The notes under the pieces were generated by a model that searched no databases, was not told the DNA's origin, and worked only from the letters and a program-made list of their open reading frames with translations. From positions 2,696,394-2,760,393 of the forward strand of contig NC_019702.1 in the NCBI RefSeq assembly GCF_000317085.1: a DNA stretch of 64,000 nucleotides, given 5' to 3'. The translations under genes were made by a program, and so were the position numbers. This document shows positions 16,281 through 24,101 of this stretch, one piece after another (the first letter of the stretch is position 1; every line of letters begins with the position of its first letter). The DNA comes from Synechococcus sp. PCC 7502. Lineage in GTDB: Bacteria > Cyanobacteriota > Cyanobacteriia > Pseudanabaenales > Pseudanabaenaceae.

Positions 16281-17121
16281 TAATTGGCGAGATATGCCCC
16301 GAGACTTACCACCATTCTCTACAGTCTATCGATACTACAAGGAGTGGAAAGATACAGATACATTTACTGCGATTATGGAAGCTTTGCATGCAACAGCCCG
16401 TGAACAGTCAAAAAAAATCAAAATGGACAACTTTAATCATCATTGACTCACAAGCAGTGAAAAATACCTGTAATGCAAGTATAGAATCCAAGGGCTTCTG
16501 CTCCTACAAAGCAACTAACGGGATCAAAAGACATTTAGCCGTTGACACTCTGGGATTTCCTTTCTTTACCTATTTAACAAGAGCAAATGTATCAGATGAC
16601 CAAGGACTGATTGAGATGTTAACGATTAACATTGATTACTTCAAATCGAAACCAGATGACATTCCGCTAACTACGATATTGCTGGATAGTGGTTATCATA
16701 TCGAAAAACTGACGACTGATTTACAGAAGGTTTATCCTGAGATTATGACTAAGATTAGGTTTGAAATTTCTCCTAAGGTATCAAAGCAGCAGAAGGCAGA
16801 AAAAGGTCTGTCTGGGTTTGTAGTTGTGCCGACAAGGTGGGTAATTGAAAGGTCAAATGCTTGGGTTGAAAGATGCAAAATCTTAGTTAAGAACTTTGAG
16901 AGAACTCTCGTTAATGCTACAGCTAAACTCAATCTTTGCTTTATTCGTTTGATGCTAAAAAGAATTGCTACTCATGAGATATGAAACAGGCTCTATACTT
17001 GTCTTTAATCCGCATAATGCTCAGAAATTTGTCCCCCATGAATTCTTAAATGGGTTCTTAAGCTGCTTGTCTACTGCATTTTAGCTTTATACTACCATTT
17101 GTAGATGTCAAATGGACTCTA

Positions 17122-17209
17122 TATCGCTTGTGCCATGCTGATGTGCAATCACCTCAAACGTTTAGCTTTTCATGTTGGTAAAGCTATCCATCAACTTATG
17201 TTTGTAATT
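17122..17209 (+). pseudogene. IS701-type transposase C-terminal fragment
   Basis: The frame reads IACAMLMCNHLKRLAFHVGK then AIHQLMFVI, nearly identical at DNA level to the last ~88 bp of the IS701 transposase encoded at 20274-21233 on the other strand. It is cut on the right exactly where the IS1-type miniature element begins at 17210. It is a relic of a second, oppositely oriented IS701 copy. Confidence 0.8.
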
Positions 17210-17320
17210 GGCGTTGCAGAGTTTAGTATGAACCAAATATTGTTTAAAGGCTAGGAATAATATCCAGCATAAGCTTTAATTTCTAAGGTTTGTATATTTC
17301 ATACCTATATCTGCAACGCC
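17210..17320. mobile_element. 111-bp miniature element with IS1-type ends
   Basis: GGCGTTGCAGA (17210-17220) and TCTGCAACGCC (17310-17320) are perfect inverses, and the similarity continues inwards to GTATGAA/TTCATAC at about 23 bp. The right end of the IS1 element at 365 carries the same terminal sequence. The interior has no reading frame. It is therefore most simply a non-autonomous derivative of that IS1, inserted at the end of the IS701 fragment. Confidence 0.65.
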
Positions 17321-17754
17321 TTTTTTATCATATTGATACTCAGATTGGAAATGAAATTTTTACAAGAGTAGATACAGAAATTATCAAACTCCTCATTGAT
17401 TCAGGCTCTGACATTTTATTTGATTCGGAAATTAACGGACTAAAACAAAAAACAATTTTTTCAGGACTTACGTATGCTTTATATTCTAAAAATCTCTCTC
17501 CAGAAGAGGTAATCAGTCTTTTACTAGATTCCATCCCAAATATTGAAGATCGTAACTACTAGGGTGGTCGTTTATTATCGTTTCTTTGTTCTTATTATAC
17601 CTATGACTGTTTAAAGATGCTTTTGTTTCTTATCTCTAAGGGTGTAGAAGTTAATGCTAGAAATGAATATGGAAAAACTGCTTTAACTTATACCATAGGT
17701 AATAGAAATCAAGTGGCTATCAAAATTCTTCTTGATATAGGTGCTACTGAATAG
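17290..17754 (+). pseudogene. Ankyrin-repeat protein, broken by an in-frame amber codon
   Basis: The frame to 17559 contains VDTEIIKLLIDSGSDILF and further ankyrin-like helices. An in-frame TAG follows at 17560-17562, and the same frame continues without shift through LKMLLFLISKGVEVNARNEYG, KTALTYTIGNRNQVAIKILLD and IGATE to the TAG at 17752-17754. NARNEYGKTAL and the KILLDIGA turn are typical ankyrin consensus. The 5' end overlaps the miniature element, so the original start is gone. About 140 residues in all, with one stop and a lost N-terminus. Confidence 0.7.
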
Positions 17755-17805
17755 ATTCTCATTGATAATAAAAAGCCTTTCTAGCTAACTACAAGTAGAA
17801 GCAAG

Positions 17806-18039
17806 TCAAGCCGAAGCAGTAATTACATTAATCTCAAAGTCCCAACCTGTAACTTTAAATCCAGCATAAATCTTACAGGTTTTGCGCAGTTCGGTGATCC
17901 CATTTACCTCAATATGTCCTTGGGCAATCAGATGCTTCGCCGCACCTCCACTATGGGTAATCCCGCAAACTTTAAGGAGATCGCACAGGGCAATATGTTC
18001 GCTACTTAAGGTAAATACTTGGTTAAATATTTCAGACAT
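17806..18039 (-). CDS. S4-domain RNA-binding protein (YbcJ-like)
   Basis: A 77-residue single-domain protein. HIALCDLLKVCGITHSGGAA, KHLIAQGHIEVNGI and ELRKTCKIYAG give the alpha-L S4 RNA-binding fold, as in the small YbcJ/RlbA-type proteins linked to ribosomes or RNA. The open frame extends to 18075, but ATG 18039 overlaps the stop of the upstream cupin gene as ATGTCTGA, and the next residues match the family start, so I use it. The overlap implies coupled translation with the cupin gene. Confidence 0.8.
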   Translation of the reverse strand: MSEIFNQVFTLSSEHIALCDLLKVCGITHSGGAAKHLIAQGHIEVNGITELRKTCKIYAGFKVTGWDFEINVITASA

Positions 18040-18394
18040 ATACGGTTTCATCTTCTTTACGCCATGCGGGATCAACTATACAGATAAAGACTAGAGGTTC
18101 AGTCCCAATATTTGTAATAAATTGCTTGGCATAGGGTGGAATATAAATGGCATCACCCGCTTCTACTGTTTTATTCTCATTATCAATGTGCATTTCTCCC
18201 ACACCACTTAAGATATAGTACACCTCAGAAGTAGTTAAAGCATGGGCTTGGGAAGTTTGACTTACAGGCAGAATGGCATGGGCAAGGCTATAACGTAATC
18301 TTACTGCTTGTTTGTCAGGGTGCAATAATTCTCTCAAAATCGTGCGATCTCCCCCCAGAAATTCAGTACAGTCAAAAAGTTTACGGATTAGCAT
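18032..18394 (-). CDS. Small cupin-domain protein
   Basis: A 120-residue single cupin barrel. Motif 1 is seen in the region of SQAHALTTSEVYYILSGVGE with the conserved His/Glu and Gly pattern, and motif 2 in AGDAIYIPPYAKQFITNIG. AGDAIYIPP and the final PLVFICIVDPAW are typical of sugar-isomerase-like and sensor cupins. One metal-binding His is replaced or displaced in motif 1 (HALTTSEVYYI), so the metal and activity are uncertain. Its stop overlaps the start of the S4-domain gene. It is one of two apparently intact genes inside the IS block. Confidence 0.8.
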   Translation of the reverse strand: MLIRKLFDCTEFLGGDRTILRELLHPDKQAVRLRYSLAHAILPVSQTSQAHALTTSEVYYILSGVGEMHIDNENKTVEAGDAIYIPPYAKQFITNIGTEPLVFICIVDPAWRKEDETVYV

Positions 18395-18504
18395 TCTATT
18401 ATTTAAGCAAAGTTGCTAGTTTCAAAGATAAAGAAATACTGCTACAAAATTAAAAAGTAGATTTGCAGCAGTAAATAAATGAATGACAAGATTATAGCTA
18501 TATA

Positions 18505-19394
18505 GAGCCTGTTTCATATCTCATGAGTAGCAATTCTTTTTAGCATCAAGCGAATAAAGCAAAGATTGAGTTTAGCTGTAGCATTAACGAGAGTTCTCTC
18601 AAAGTTCTTAACTAAGATTTTGCATCTTTCAACCCAAGTACCCACCTTGTCGGCACAACTACAAACCCAGACAGACCTTTTTCTGCCTTCTGTTGCTTTG
18701 ATACCTTAGGAGAAATTTCAAACCTAATCTTAGTCATAATCTCAGGATAAACCTTCTGTAAATCAGTCGTCAATTTTTCGATATGATAACCACTATCCAG
18801 CAATATCGTAGTTAGGGTAATGTCATCTGGCTTCGATTTGAAGTAATCAATGTTAATCGTTAACATCTCAATCAGTCCTTGGTCATCTGATACATTTGCT
18901 CTTGTTAAATAGGTAAAGAAAGGAAATCCCAGAGTGTCAACGGCTAAATGTCTTTTGATCCCGTTAGTTGCTTTGTAGGAGCAGAAGCCCTTGGATTCTA
19001 TACTTGCATTACAGGTATTTTTCACTGCTTGTGAGTCAATGATGATTAAAGTTGTCCATTTTGATTTTTTTTGACTGTTCACGGGCTGTTGCATGTAAAG
19101 CTTCCATAATCGCAGTAAATGTATCTGTATCTTTCCACTCCTTGTAGTATCGATACACTGTAGAGAATGGTGGTAAGTCTCGGGGCATATCTCGCCAATT
19201 ACAACCGTTTTTAAGTTGGTAGAGTATGCCGTCTAAAATTTGTCTTTTTGTCCAAGTTGGCGGTCTAGTTTGCTTTTTCTTTGGGAGCAATGGTTCTATA
19301 ATTTCCCATTCTTTATCTGTTAGGCTACTTGAGTATGGATTTAGCATTTTCTAAGCATCATAAATCTTGCTCATAATAAATATGAAACAGGCTC
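18505..19394 (-). mobile_element. IS5-type element, copy 2, with 16-bp deletion
   Basis: It has the same ends as copy 1 (GAGCCTGTTTCATATCT and its inverse), flanked by TATA at 18501-18504 and 19395-19398. It is 890 bp, exactly 16 bp shorter than copy 1 without its IS630. It lies inside the early part of IS982 copy 3, whose sequence is continuous across the target site once the IS5 and one TATA are removed. Confidence 0.9.
18514..19347 (-). pseudogene. IS5-type transposase, inactivated by 16-bp deletion
   Basis: The first frame starts at 19347 (MLNPYSSSLTDKEWEIIEPL) and ends at 19036. The second, joined at a run of eight A near 19062-19070, carries IIIDSQAVKN and LLDSGYH. Near 18650, sixteen bases present in copy 1 are missing, so VIERSNAW is lost and the frame ends early as WVLGLKDAKS at 18612. 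The removed stretch includes the catalytic Glu, so the enzyme should be dead even apart from the frameshift. Confidence 0.88.
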
Positions 19395-19398
19395 TATA

Positions 19399-20118
19399 TT
19401 GCCTGTGTGATGATTTACTAAGGTCACTACAGTAATCCCCAACAAAAAATGAGCGATGCAAAAGAAATGACTACAGCAAACATTGCAGGAATATCTTTTG
19501 GCGGAAATATAGAGAAAGCCAGAGAATTATTAGATACCCCGAATTTAATACCTAAAATGCTAAGCCGTAGTCGGTTTAATCGGAGATTACATAAGCTAGA
19601 ACTGATAGTATTTTTAGAAACTTTAGTTAAATATTGGTCATGCTTAAATGCCGAGTCAATCTACAGTATTGATAGTTTTCCAATTCCAGTATGTGACAAT
19701 ATTCAGATTTCTAGGTCAAGGATGTACAAAGATGAAAGCTACAGAGGTTTTCAAGCCAATATTTCTACGGAGTCAAAGTAAATTTAATGGTCACAGAAAA
19801 AGTTGAACCTATTGAGTTCTTTATCTCTCCTGGGGGATTTGCCGATGATAAGGCTCTTCAAGTATTTAATTTTGATTTACCCGCAGGCAGTGTCGTCTAT
19901 GCAGACTACTATGAGTTTGAAGATGCACACTACTTGAGGATGGCAAAATTCACCTGTCTGCGATGTGAAAATAAACTCTATCAGACCTGTACCTGCTTGT
20001 GTTAGGTATATTCAGAATGCTAACTAAATCAATTCATGCTCTCACGGCTAAGGGATTTGAGCTTAAAGCTATGCTCTTTGTCCTTGCTCTTAGCGTTAAT
20101 CTATGGGTAGCAACTTAG
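19399..20118 (+). pseudogene. IS982 transposase remnant (copy 3), main part
   Basis: Broken frames keep KMLSRSRFNRRLHKLEL, SIDSFPIPVCDNIQISRSR and YRGFQAN, then after a frameshift MVTEKVEPIEFFIS and LPAGSVVYAD, and finally the FELKAMLFVLALSVNL tail from about 20045. The body is only roughly 70% similar to copy 1 by eye, while the final ~95 bp differ by about three bases. It has several frameshifts and an internal deletion, so it is inactive. Confidence 0.8.
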
Positions 20119-20226
20119 GTTATTTATCATTTTGGATTCCCCAATTCTATTTACCTTCTCCTGCATTCCAAGATTACACAACTTTTGATAGGCGTGTTTT
20201 TCCACTATGCACTGTTTTAAAGTTAA

Positions 20227-21289
20227 GACTTAGGCAAGATTCATAGGAATAGAAGGATTTATGAGTTGAGATTTTAAATAATTACAAACATAAGTTGATG
20301 GATAGCTTTACCAACATGAAAAGCTAAACGCTTGAGCTGATTCCATACCAGCATGGCACAAGCAATATGATTACGCTGAATTCTAGACTTACGGCATTGG
20401 CAAGCCTCAACACCAGTCAATTGTTTGAATTCATGATGAAATTCCTCAATCTTCCACCTGAGGTCGCAAATAGCTAGTACTTCAGGGGTGTAGTCTTGAG
20501 TTAAGTCGTTGGTCACGACAAATTCTGTCCTGCTTGGAGAAACAGTGACCCAGAATAGGTTCCCCTTCTTATCTTTGGGGAATTTATTGATTTTGACCAA
20601 TTTTCCCTGCAACAGTTCCTGTTCAGACCAATCCAATTGGTCAATCCGTTTATATTTTTCCACTCCACCAGAATCATCGACCAGACGGTTCGATTTTAGT
20701 GGACAGTAATAAATTTTACCGATATTATCAATTTCTGCCATCAACCGTTGTGTAGCATACCAACTATCCATCAGCACCGTCTGAAATGGTAATTGTTTGA
20801 TATTGATCAACCCTTTAAGCATATCGGACACATGATCTAATTTACTCTTGCCATCACCATTTGGGTCATAAACCCGATAGTCTACTACCCAAAATTCTTG
20901 CCGTTTGACATTTACATACACACAGTTTACCAGTCTGATTCCATGTGCGTTGCCACTGTATTCTCTTTGTGCCATCTCAATCTGCTTGGCATGACGTTTA
21001 TCTAATACTGTGTCGTCAAACAGTATGTACATATACTCGGCTTCGTCTGACACAATTGTTAATTTCACATTCTGCCATAGCAATCTCGGTGTTAATCTCT
21101 GGGATGCCAAATATCGGTTGATCTTGTCATGGCTATGTCCTTCTATATGTTCTGCTAAATTCGTGATTGTGTAGTTTATCTGACTACTTAGCAAGTACTG
21201 ACAATAATCTAGGGTAGTAAACTTTTTTGACATTGCTCTCCCTCAAATCATTCTTCCTTTTTAACTCATTTCCTCTTTTGCGTAAGTCC
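20227..21289 (-). mobile_element. IS701-family element
   Basis: The left end GACTTAGGCAAG (20227) and the inverse of the right end GGACTTACGCAAAA (to 21289) share GACTTA-GCAA, giving about 1,063 bp around one transposase gene. I could not see a matching target duplication (AAGTTAA on the left, TATCAATG on the right), so the boundaries are good to a few bases only. Confidence 0.65.
20274..21233 (-). CDS. IS701-family transposase
   Basis: This is a 319-residue DDE transposase of the IS4/IS701 type. Landmarks are MYILFDDTVLDKRHAKQIE (first Asp), HGIRLVNCVYVN, YRVYDPNGDGKSKLDHV, TVLMDSWYATQRLM (second Asp) and LRWKIEEFHHEFKQLTGVE with the catalytic Glu in the Y/R-(2)-R-(3)-E-like pattern, followed by ACQCRKSRIQRNHIACAML. 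The length is a little short of the ~400 residues of some relatives, but the frame is uninterrupted, so it may still be active. A fragment of another copy is at 17122-17209. Confidence 0.88.
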   Translation of the reverse strand: MSKKFTTLDYCQYLLSSQINYTITNLAEHIEGHSHDKINRYLASQRLTPRLLWQNVKLTIVSDEAEYMYILFDDTVLDKRHAKQIEMAQREYSGNAHGIRLVNCVYVNVKRQEFWVVDYRVYDPNGDGKSKLDHVSDMLKGLINIKQLPFQTVLMDSWYATQRLMAEIDNIGKIYYCPLKSNRLVDDSGGVEKYKRIDQLDWSEQELLQGKLVKINKFPKDKKGNLFWVTVSPSRTEFVVTNDLTQDYTPEVLAICDLRWKIEEFHHEFKQLTGVEACQCRKSRIQRNHIACAMLVWNQLKRLAFHVGKAIHQLMFVII

Positions 21290-21326
21290 TATCAATGTCG
21301 AAATAAAAATATCAAAGGTAAAAACT

Positions 21327-21470
21327 ATGGCTCAGCAACTAAAAAGATGGGAGTCTCCTCGCAACGAAGGTAGAAACTCCAAAGGAAAAGGTGGCTCCGC
21401 CCGTCAGCGTCAGCTAAGGAAAAAATTTCAAACCCTGCGTCAAAAGCTTAAGGAAGGGAATAGTTCTTAG
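21327..21470 (+). CDS. Small basic protein, 47 residues
   Basis: ATG 21327 opens MAQQLKRWESPRNEGRNSKG and continues with many Lys, Arg and Gln residues (QRQLRKKFQTLRQKLKEG) to TAG at 21470. AAAGGT lies a few bases upstream and may serve as a weak ribosome site. The composition (no hydrophobic segment, very basic) resembles small nucleic-acid- or ribosome-associated proteins, but I recognise no family. It sits between the IS701 element and the VOC gene. The clean start, codon pattern and fit in an otherwise empty gap support it. Confidence 0.55.
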   Translation: MAQQLKRWESPRNEGRNSKGKGGSARQRQLRKKFQTLRQKLKEGNSS

Positions 21471-21481
21471 GAACTAATAAA

Positions 21482-21946
21482 TTAATAAATGTGCTGCACG
21501 GTTGGCACTTGAGTTACTGCTAGATCACCTACTTGATGAAAAGCAGTTTCACCAAAGATTGCTGACTCAAATTTATAGTGTTTGAACTCCAAAATATTGC
21601 CAGAAAGATCGGTCAAGAAAAAAGTACGATGTTCAAGTGGTGTATCCGCAAATCTAATCTTGGGCTGTTGATAGAACTTGAGTCTTTTATCATGGACTTT
21701 TTCCAGTAATGCCAGCCAACTACTTTCCGATTGAAACACCAAACCAAAGTGACGCGGATAGATGCACGTTTGGTTATTTGGTAATTCATTCACGACATGT
21801 GCCACCAGTTGATGTCCATACAAGCTTAAAATTAGCGAAGAATTTGATTCCCTACCTGCTAAACAGCCTAAACCATCCACATAAAAAGCCTTGGTACTGG
21901 GAATATCAATTACAGGAAAGGCAAGGTGAAATAGAACTTTACTCAT
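21482..21946 (-). CDS. VOC-family (glyoxalase/bleomycin-resistance fold) protein
   Basis: A 154-residue vicinal-oxygen-chelate protein. LFHLAFPVIDIPSTKAFYVD carries the first metal His, RHFGLVFQS the second half, and NILEFKHYK the final Glu plus His. This pattern (H, H, E) fits metal-dependent dioxygenase-like members; the substrate is unknown. The open frame runs to 21970, inside purF, but MSKVLFHLAFP at 21946 matches the family start and sits 7 bp after the purF stop, so they are probably cotranscribed. Confidence 0.82.
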   Translation of the reverse strand: MSKVLFHLAFPVIDIPSTKAFYVDGLGCLAGRESNSSLILSLYGHQLVAHVVNELPNNQTCIYPRHFGLVFQSESSWLALLEKVHDKRLKFYQQPKIRFADTPLEHRTFFLTDLSGNILEFKHYKFESAIFGETAFHQVGDLAVTQVPTVQHIY

Positions 21947-21953
21947 AGGTAAC

Positions 21954-23405
21954 TTATAGTTGGGGTTCAAGGATAAGTTTGGTGCGTTTCAAGCGATCAG
22001 GAATTGGGATTGGGTAATCACCACTAAAACAGGCAGAGCAAAAATTACCTGTATTGACATTGGTCTCTTTAAGCATACTCTCTCGTGTTAGGTATGCCAA
22101 AGAATCTACATTGATAATTTTAGCGATCGCTGCCACAGATTTGGTAGCTGCAATTAATTGATCTTGGGAGTCGGTATCAATACCATAAAAACAAGGATGG
22201 GTTACAGGCGGTGAGGAAATTCGCATATGTACCTCCGTTGCCCCTGCATCTCGAAGAGCTTGAACTAACTTACGGCTAGTTGTACCCCGCACAATCGAAT
22301 CGTCAATGACAATGACCCGTTTACCTGATAGCACATCTTTCAATGGATTGAGTTTCATCCGAATTCCAGATTCTCGCATTGCCTGAGTTGGCTGAATAAA
22401 AGTGCGACCAACATAGCGATTTTTAATTAACCCTTCGGCATAGGGAATTCCAGAAACTTGAGAGTAGCCGATCGCTGCAGGAATCCCTGAATCTGGTACA
22501 CCAATTACTAAGTCCGCATCTACTGCCGATTCTATAGCTAGTGCCTTACCTAAACGCATACGGTAGCTATACAAACTTTCCCCATTCATAACGCTATCGG
22601 GACGGGCAAAGTAAATCATTTCAAATACGCAGAGCTTAGGTAGTGCTTCAATTAGCCACTGATGGGAAGTTAGCCCTGATTTGTCAATCCATACTAATTC
22701 TCCAGCATTTACGTCCCGAACATATTGAGCTCCAATAATATCTAAGCCACAGGTTTCAGAGGACAATACATAACTACCATCCTCAGTCTGTCCAATTACT
22801 AGAGGACGAATCCCATAACCATCCCTAGCCCCAATAATTCCCTCAGATGTAGCCATGACAAGACTGAATGCCCCTTGACATCGGCGGAGGGCAGTTGTGA
22901 TCCCACCAATCCAGTTTTCCCCATTATTTACAGCTTCGGCGATCGCAAAGGCAATACCCTCAGAATCTGAACTAGAACTTAACTCATGTCCCTGTGCTAG
23001 CAGTTCGTCACGGAGGTTTGCAGTATTTACTAGATTACCGTTATGGGCAAGAGCTAAACTACCTAGACGGGTAGGGACAACCACCGGCTGAGCATTGGCA
23101 ATTTTACTAGAGCCAGTTGTAGAATAACGATTATGCCCGATCGCTATATTCCCAGGTAGAGTATTAAGATTTTTTTCGTTAAATATTTGTGAAACCAAGC
23201 CCATATCCTTATGGGTGTAAGAAGTTCCATCGCTATCAAAGCTAGTGATCCCCGCCGATTCTTGTCCTCGGTGTTGAAGGGCGTAAAGACCAAAGTAGGT
23301 AAGTTTAGCAACATTTTCAGCTTGGAGTGAAAAGACACCAAACACACCACAGGCTTCTTCTGGAGAATCGGGTGGTTCATCGAAGGTAAGACAGGATTCA
23401 GTCAT
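21954..23405 (-). CDS. purF: Amidophosphoribosyltransferase
   Basis: This enzyme makes 5-phosphoribosylamine from PRPP and glutamine, the first step of purine synthesis. The 483-residue protein has a short propeptide ending before the N-terminal nucleophile Cys in EEACGVFGVF (about residue 19), the Ntn-type glutaminase domain (LQHRGQESAGI, HNRYSTTGSS, LAHNGNLVN), and the PRPP-binding loop VIVIDDSIVRGTTSRKLV in the C-terminal domain. The C-terminal cysteines (NFCSACFSGDYP) match the Fe-S-cluster-containing class. Full length and intact. Confidence 0.97.
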   Translation of the reverse strand: MTESCLTFDEPPDSPEEACGVFGVFSLQAENVAKLTYFGLYALQHRGQESAGITSFDSDGTSYTHKDMGLVSQIFNEKNLNTLPGNIAIGHNRYSTTGSSKIANAQPVVVPTRLGSLALAHNGNLVNTANLRDELLAQGHELSSSSDSEGIAFAIAEAVNNGENWIGGITTALRRCQGAFSLVMATSEGIIGARDGYGIRPLVIGQTEDGSYVLSSETCGLDIIGAQYVRDVNAGELVWIDKSGLTSHQWLIEALPKLCVFEMIYFARPDSVMNGESLYSYRMRLGKALAIESAVDADLVIGVPDSGIPAAIGYSQVSGIPYAEGLIKNRYVGRTFIQPTQAMRESGIRMKLNPLKDVLSGKRVIVIDDSIVRGTTSRKLVQALRDAGATEVHMRISSPPVTHPCFYGIDTDSQDQLIAATKSVAAIAKIINVDSLAYLTRESMLKETNVNTGNFCSACFSGDYPIPIPDRLKRTKLILEPQL

Positions 23406-23524
23406 GTAGCTTCCGAAATATTAGGCTTATTATACTATCCTATTGTGATCGTAAATTAACCGCAAATTAACTGGAGATTAAATGTAAACCAAGGGCAGGT
23501 CTAGTTTAATTCTGGGTAGAAACT

Positions 23525-24022
23525 TCAAACAAAATCTAAGGAATTGCCTAAACCTATAATCAATCCTACTAGCGGTGGTACTAATAAAACCAGGGCTACC
23601 CCCAGAGCAACTATAGACGCAACTAGAACGGCACCAGCAGCACAGTCTTTAGCTATTTTTGCCAAGGGATCATATTTTTGTCCTAGGGTTAAATCCACCA
23701 CCGACTCGAGGGCTGTATTAATCAACTCCATTCCTAGCACCGCACCGATAGTTAGGCTAATTACGGCTAAATTAATCGCAGGTAATTGCAAACACAGGCT
23801 TAGCAGCAAGGCAATAGAACCAATGATGGTATGAATCCGAAAATTTCTTTGGCTTTTAAAGGCATAGGACAATCCCTGCCAAGCAAAATTAAAGCTCGCC
23901 CATAGACTCGTAGATACCTGTAGGGAGTGATTGCGCTCAGGCTGCTCTAAAACATTCTTAAGTTCAGTACTTATAGTGCCGATATTCAAGGAAGTGCGCT
24001 CGTGATATTGAGATTTGTTCAT
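23525..24022 (-). CDS. dgkA: Diacylglycerol kinase (DgkA type)
   Basis: This small integral membrane kinase phosphorylates diacylglycerol or undecaprenol-type lipids. A ~45-residue polar N-terminal extension precedes SFNFAWQGLSYAFKSQRNFRIH, whose key Arg, Asn and His residues are conserved. Three membrane helices follow, with GMELINTALESVVDLTL carrying the catalytic Glu and metal-binding Glu-Asn-Thr-Ala-Glu motif, and KDCAAGAVLVASI. Length (165) is usual for cyanobacterial forms. It follows ybeY on the same strand, a common cyanobacterial and Gram-positive pairing. Confidence 0.93.
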   Translation of the reverse strand: MNKSQYHERTSLNIGTISTELKNVLEQPERNHSLQVSTSLWASFNFAWQGLSYAFKSQRNFRIHTIIGSIALLLSLCLQLPAINLAVISLTIGAVLGMELINTALESVVDLTLGQKYDPLAKIAKDCAAGAVLVASIVALGVALVLLVPPLVGLIIGLGNSLDFV

Positions 24023-24101
24023 ATTTTTCTCCTACTCCTGTCAATAAACCCATAGACTAAAAAAAGATGTAGATGTTCATTTAGGTTTGCTAATGTTTTT
24101 A

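Larger units (their letters stand above)
14991..16984 (+). pseudogene. IS5-type transposase, two frames, split by IS630
   Basis: The first frame begins MLNPYSSSLTDKEWEIIEPL at 14991 and is cut after KNGCN by IS630 at 15140. It resumes at 16281 (WRDMPRDLPPFSTVYRYYKEW) and ends at 16445. The second frame starts before the run of A8 near 16409-16417 and carries IIIDSQAVKN (first Asp), LLDSGYH (second Asp) and WVIERSNAWVERCK (catalytic Glu), ending at 16984. Families of this group make the full enzyme by ribosomal frameshifting on such A-runs. This copy can no longer do so because of the insertion, but all catalytic residues are still present. Confidence 0.87.
14944..16993 (+). mobile_element. 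IS5-type element (IS427-like group), copy 1, interrupted by IS630
   Basis: The ends are GAGCCTGTTTCATATCT and its inverse, flanked by a direct TATA on both sides (14940-14943 and 16994-16997). Without the inserted IS630 and its 3-bp duplication the element is 906 bp. The second copy at 18505-19394 supplies the uninterrupted sequence and proves the insertion point. Two overlapping frames joined at a run of eight A are typical of this IS5 subgroup. Confidence 0.88.
14916..17062. repeat. Miniature element with 17-bp perfect inverted ends, split by an IS5-type insertion
   Basis: CTTAAGAACCCATTTAA at 14916-14932 is the exact inverse of TTAAATGGGTTCTTAAG at 17046-17062. Between them lies the whole IS5-type element (14944-16993) with its TATA target duplication. 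Removing that leaves about 97 bp with no coding capacity, the size of a miniature inverted-repeat element. The parent IS family is unknown to me. Confidence 0.6.
18405..20121 (+). mobile_element. IS982-family element, diverged copy 3, interrupted by IS5 copy 2
   Basis: The left end AAGCAAAGTTGCTAGT and the following ~90 bp align with the start of copy 1, including AAATGAATGA and ATTATAGC. The match is broken by the IS5 element at 18505 and resumes at 19399 with a sequence parallel to TATTGCTTATGCGATGAC. The element ends with GGTAGCAACTTAGGTT at 20121. ATTTA occurs at both outer edges (18401-18405 and 20122-20126) and may be a target duplication. Without the IS5 it is about 820 bp. Confidence 0.8.

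Noticed and set aside
570-17562. Idea that TAG is recoded as an amino acid (TAG inside atpB and inside the ankyrin gene)
   Set aside because: Both genes have other lesions, and many intact genes in the window end in TAG; ordinary decay is enough.
18040-18075. Longer start for the S4-domain protein at 18075
   Set aside because: ATG 18039 overlaps the cupin stop in ATGTCTGA and fits the family start better.
20161-20226. Target duplication for the IS701 element
   Set aside because: No matching short repeat was found on both sides.
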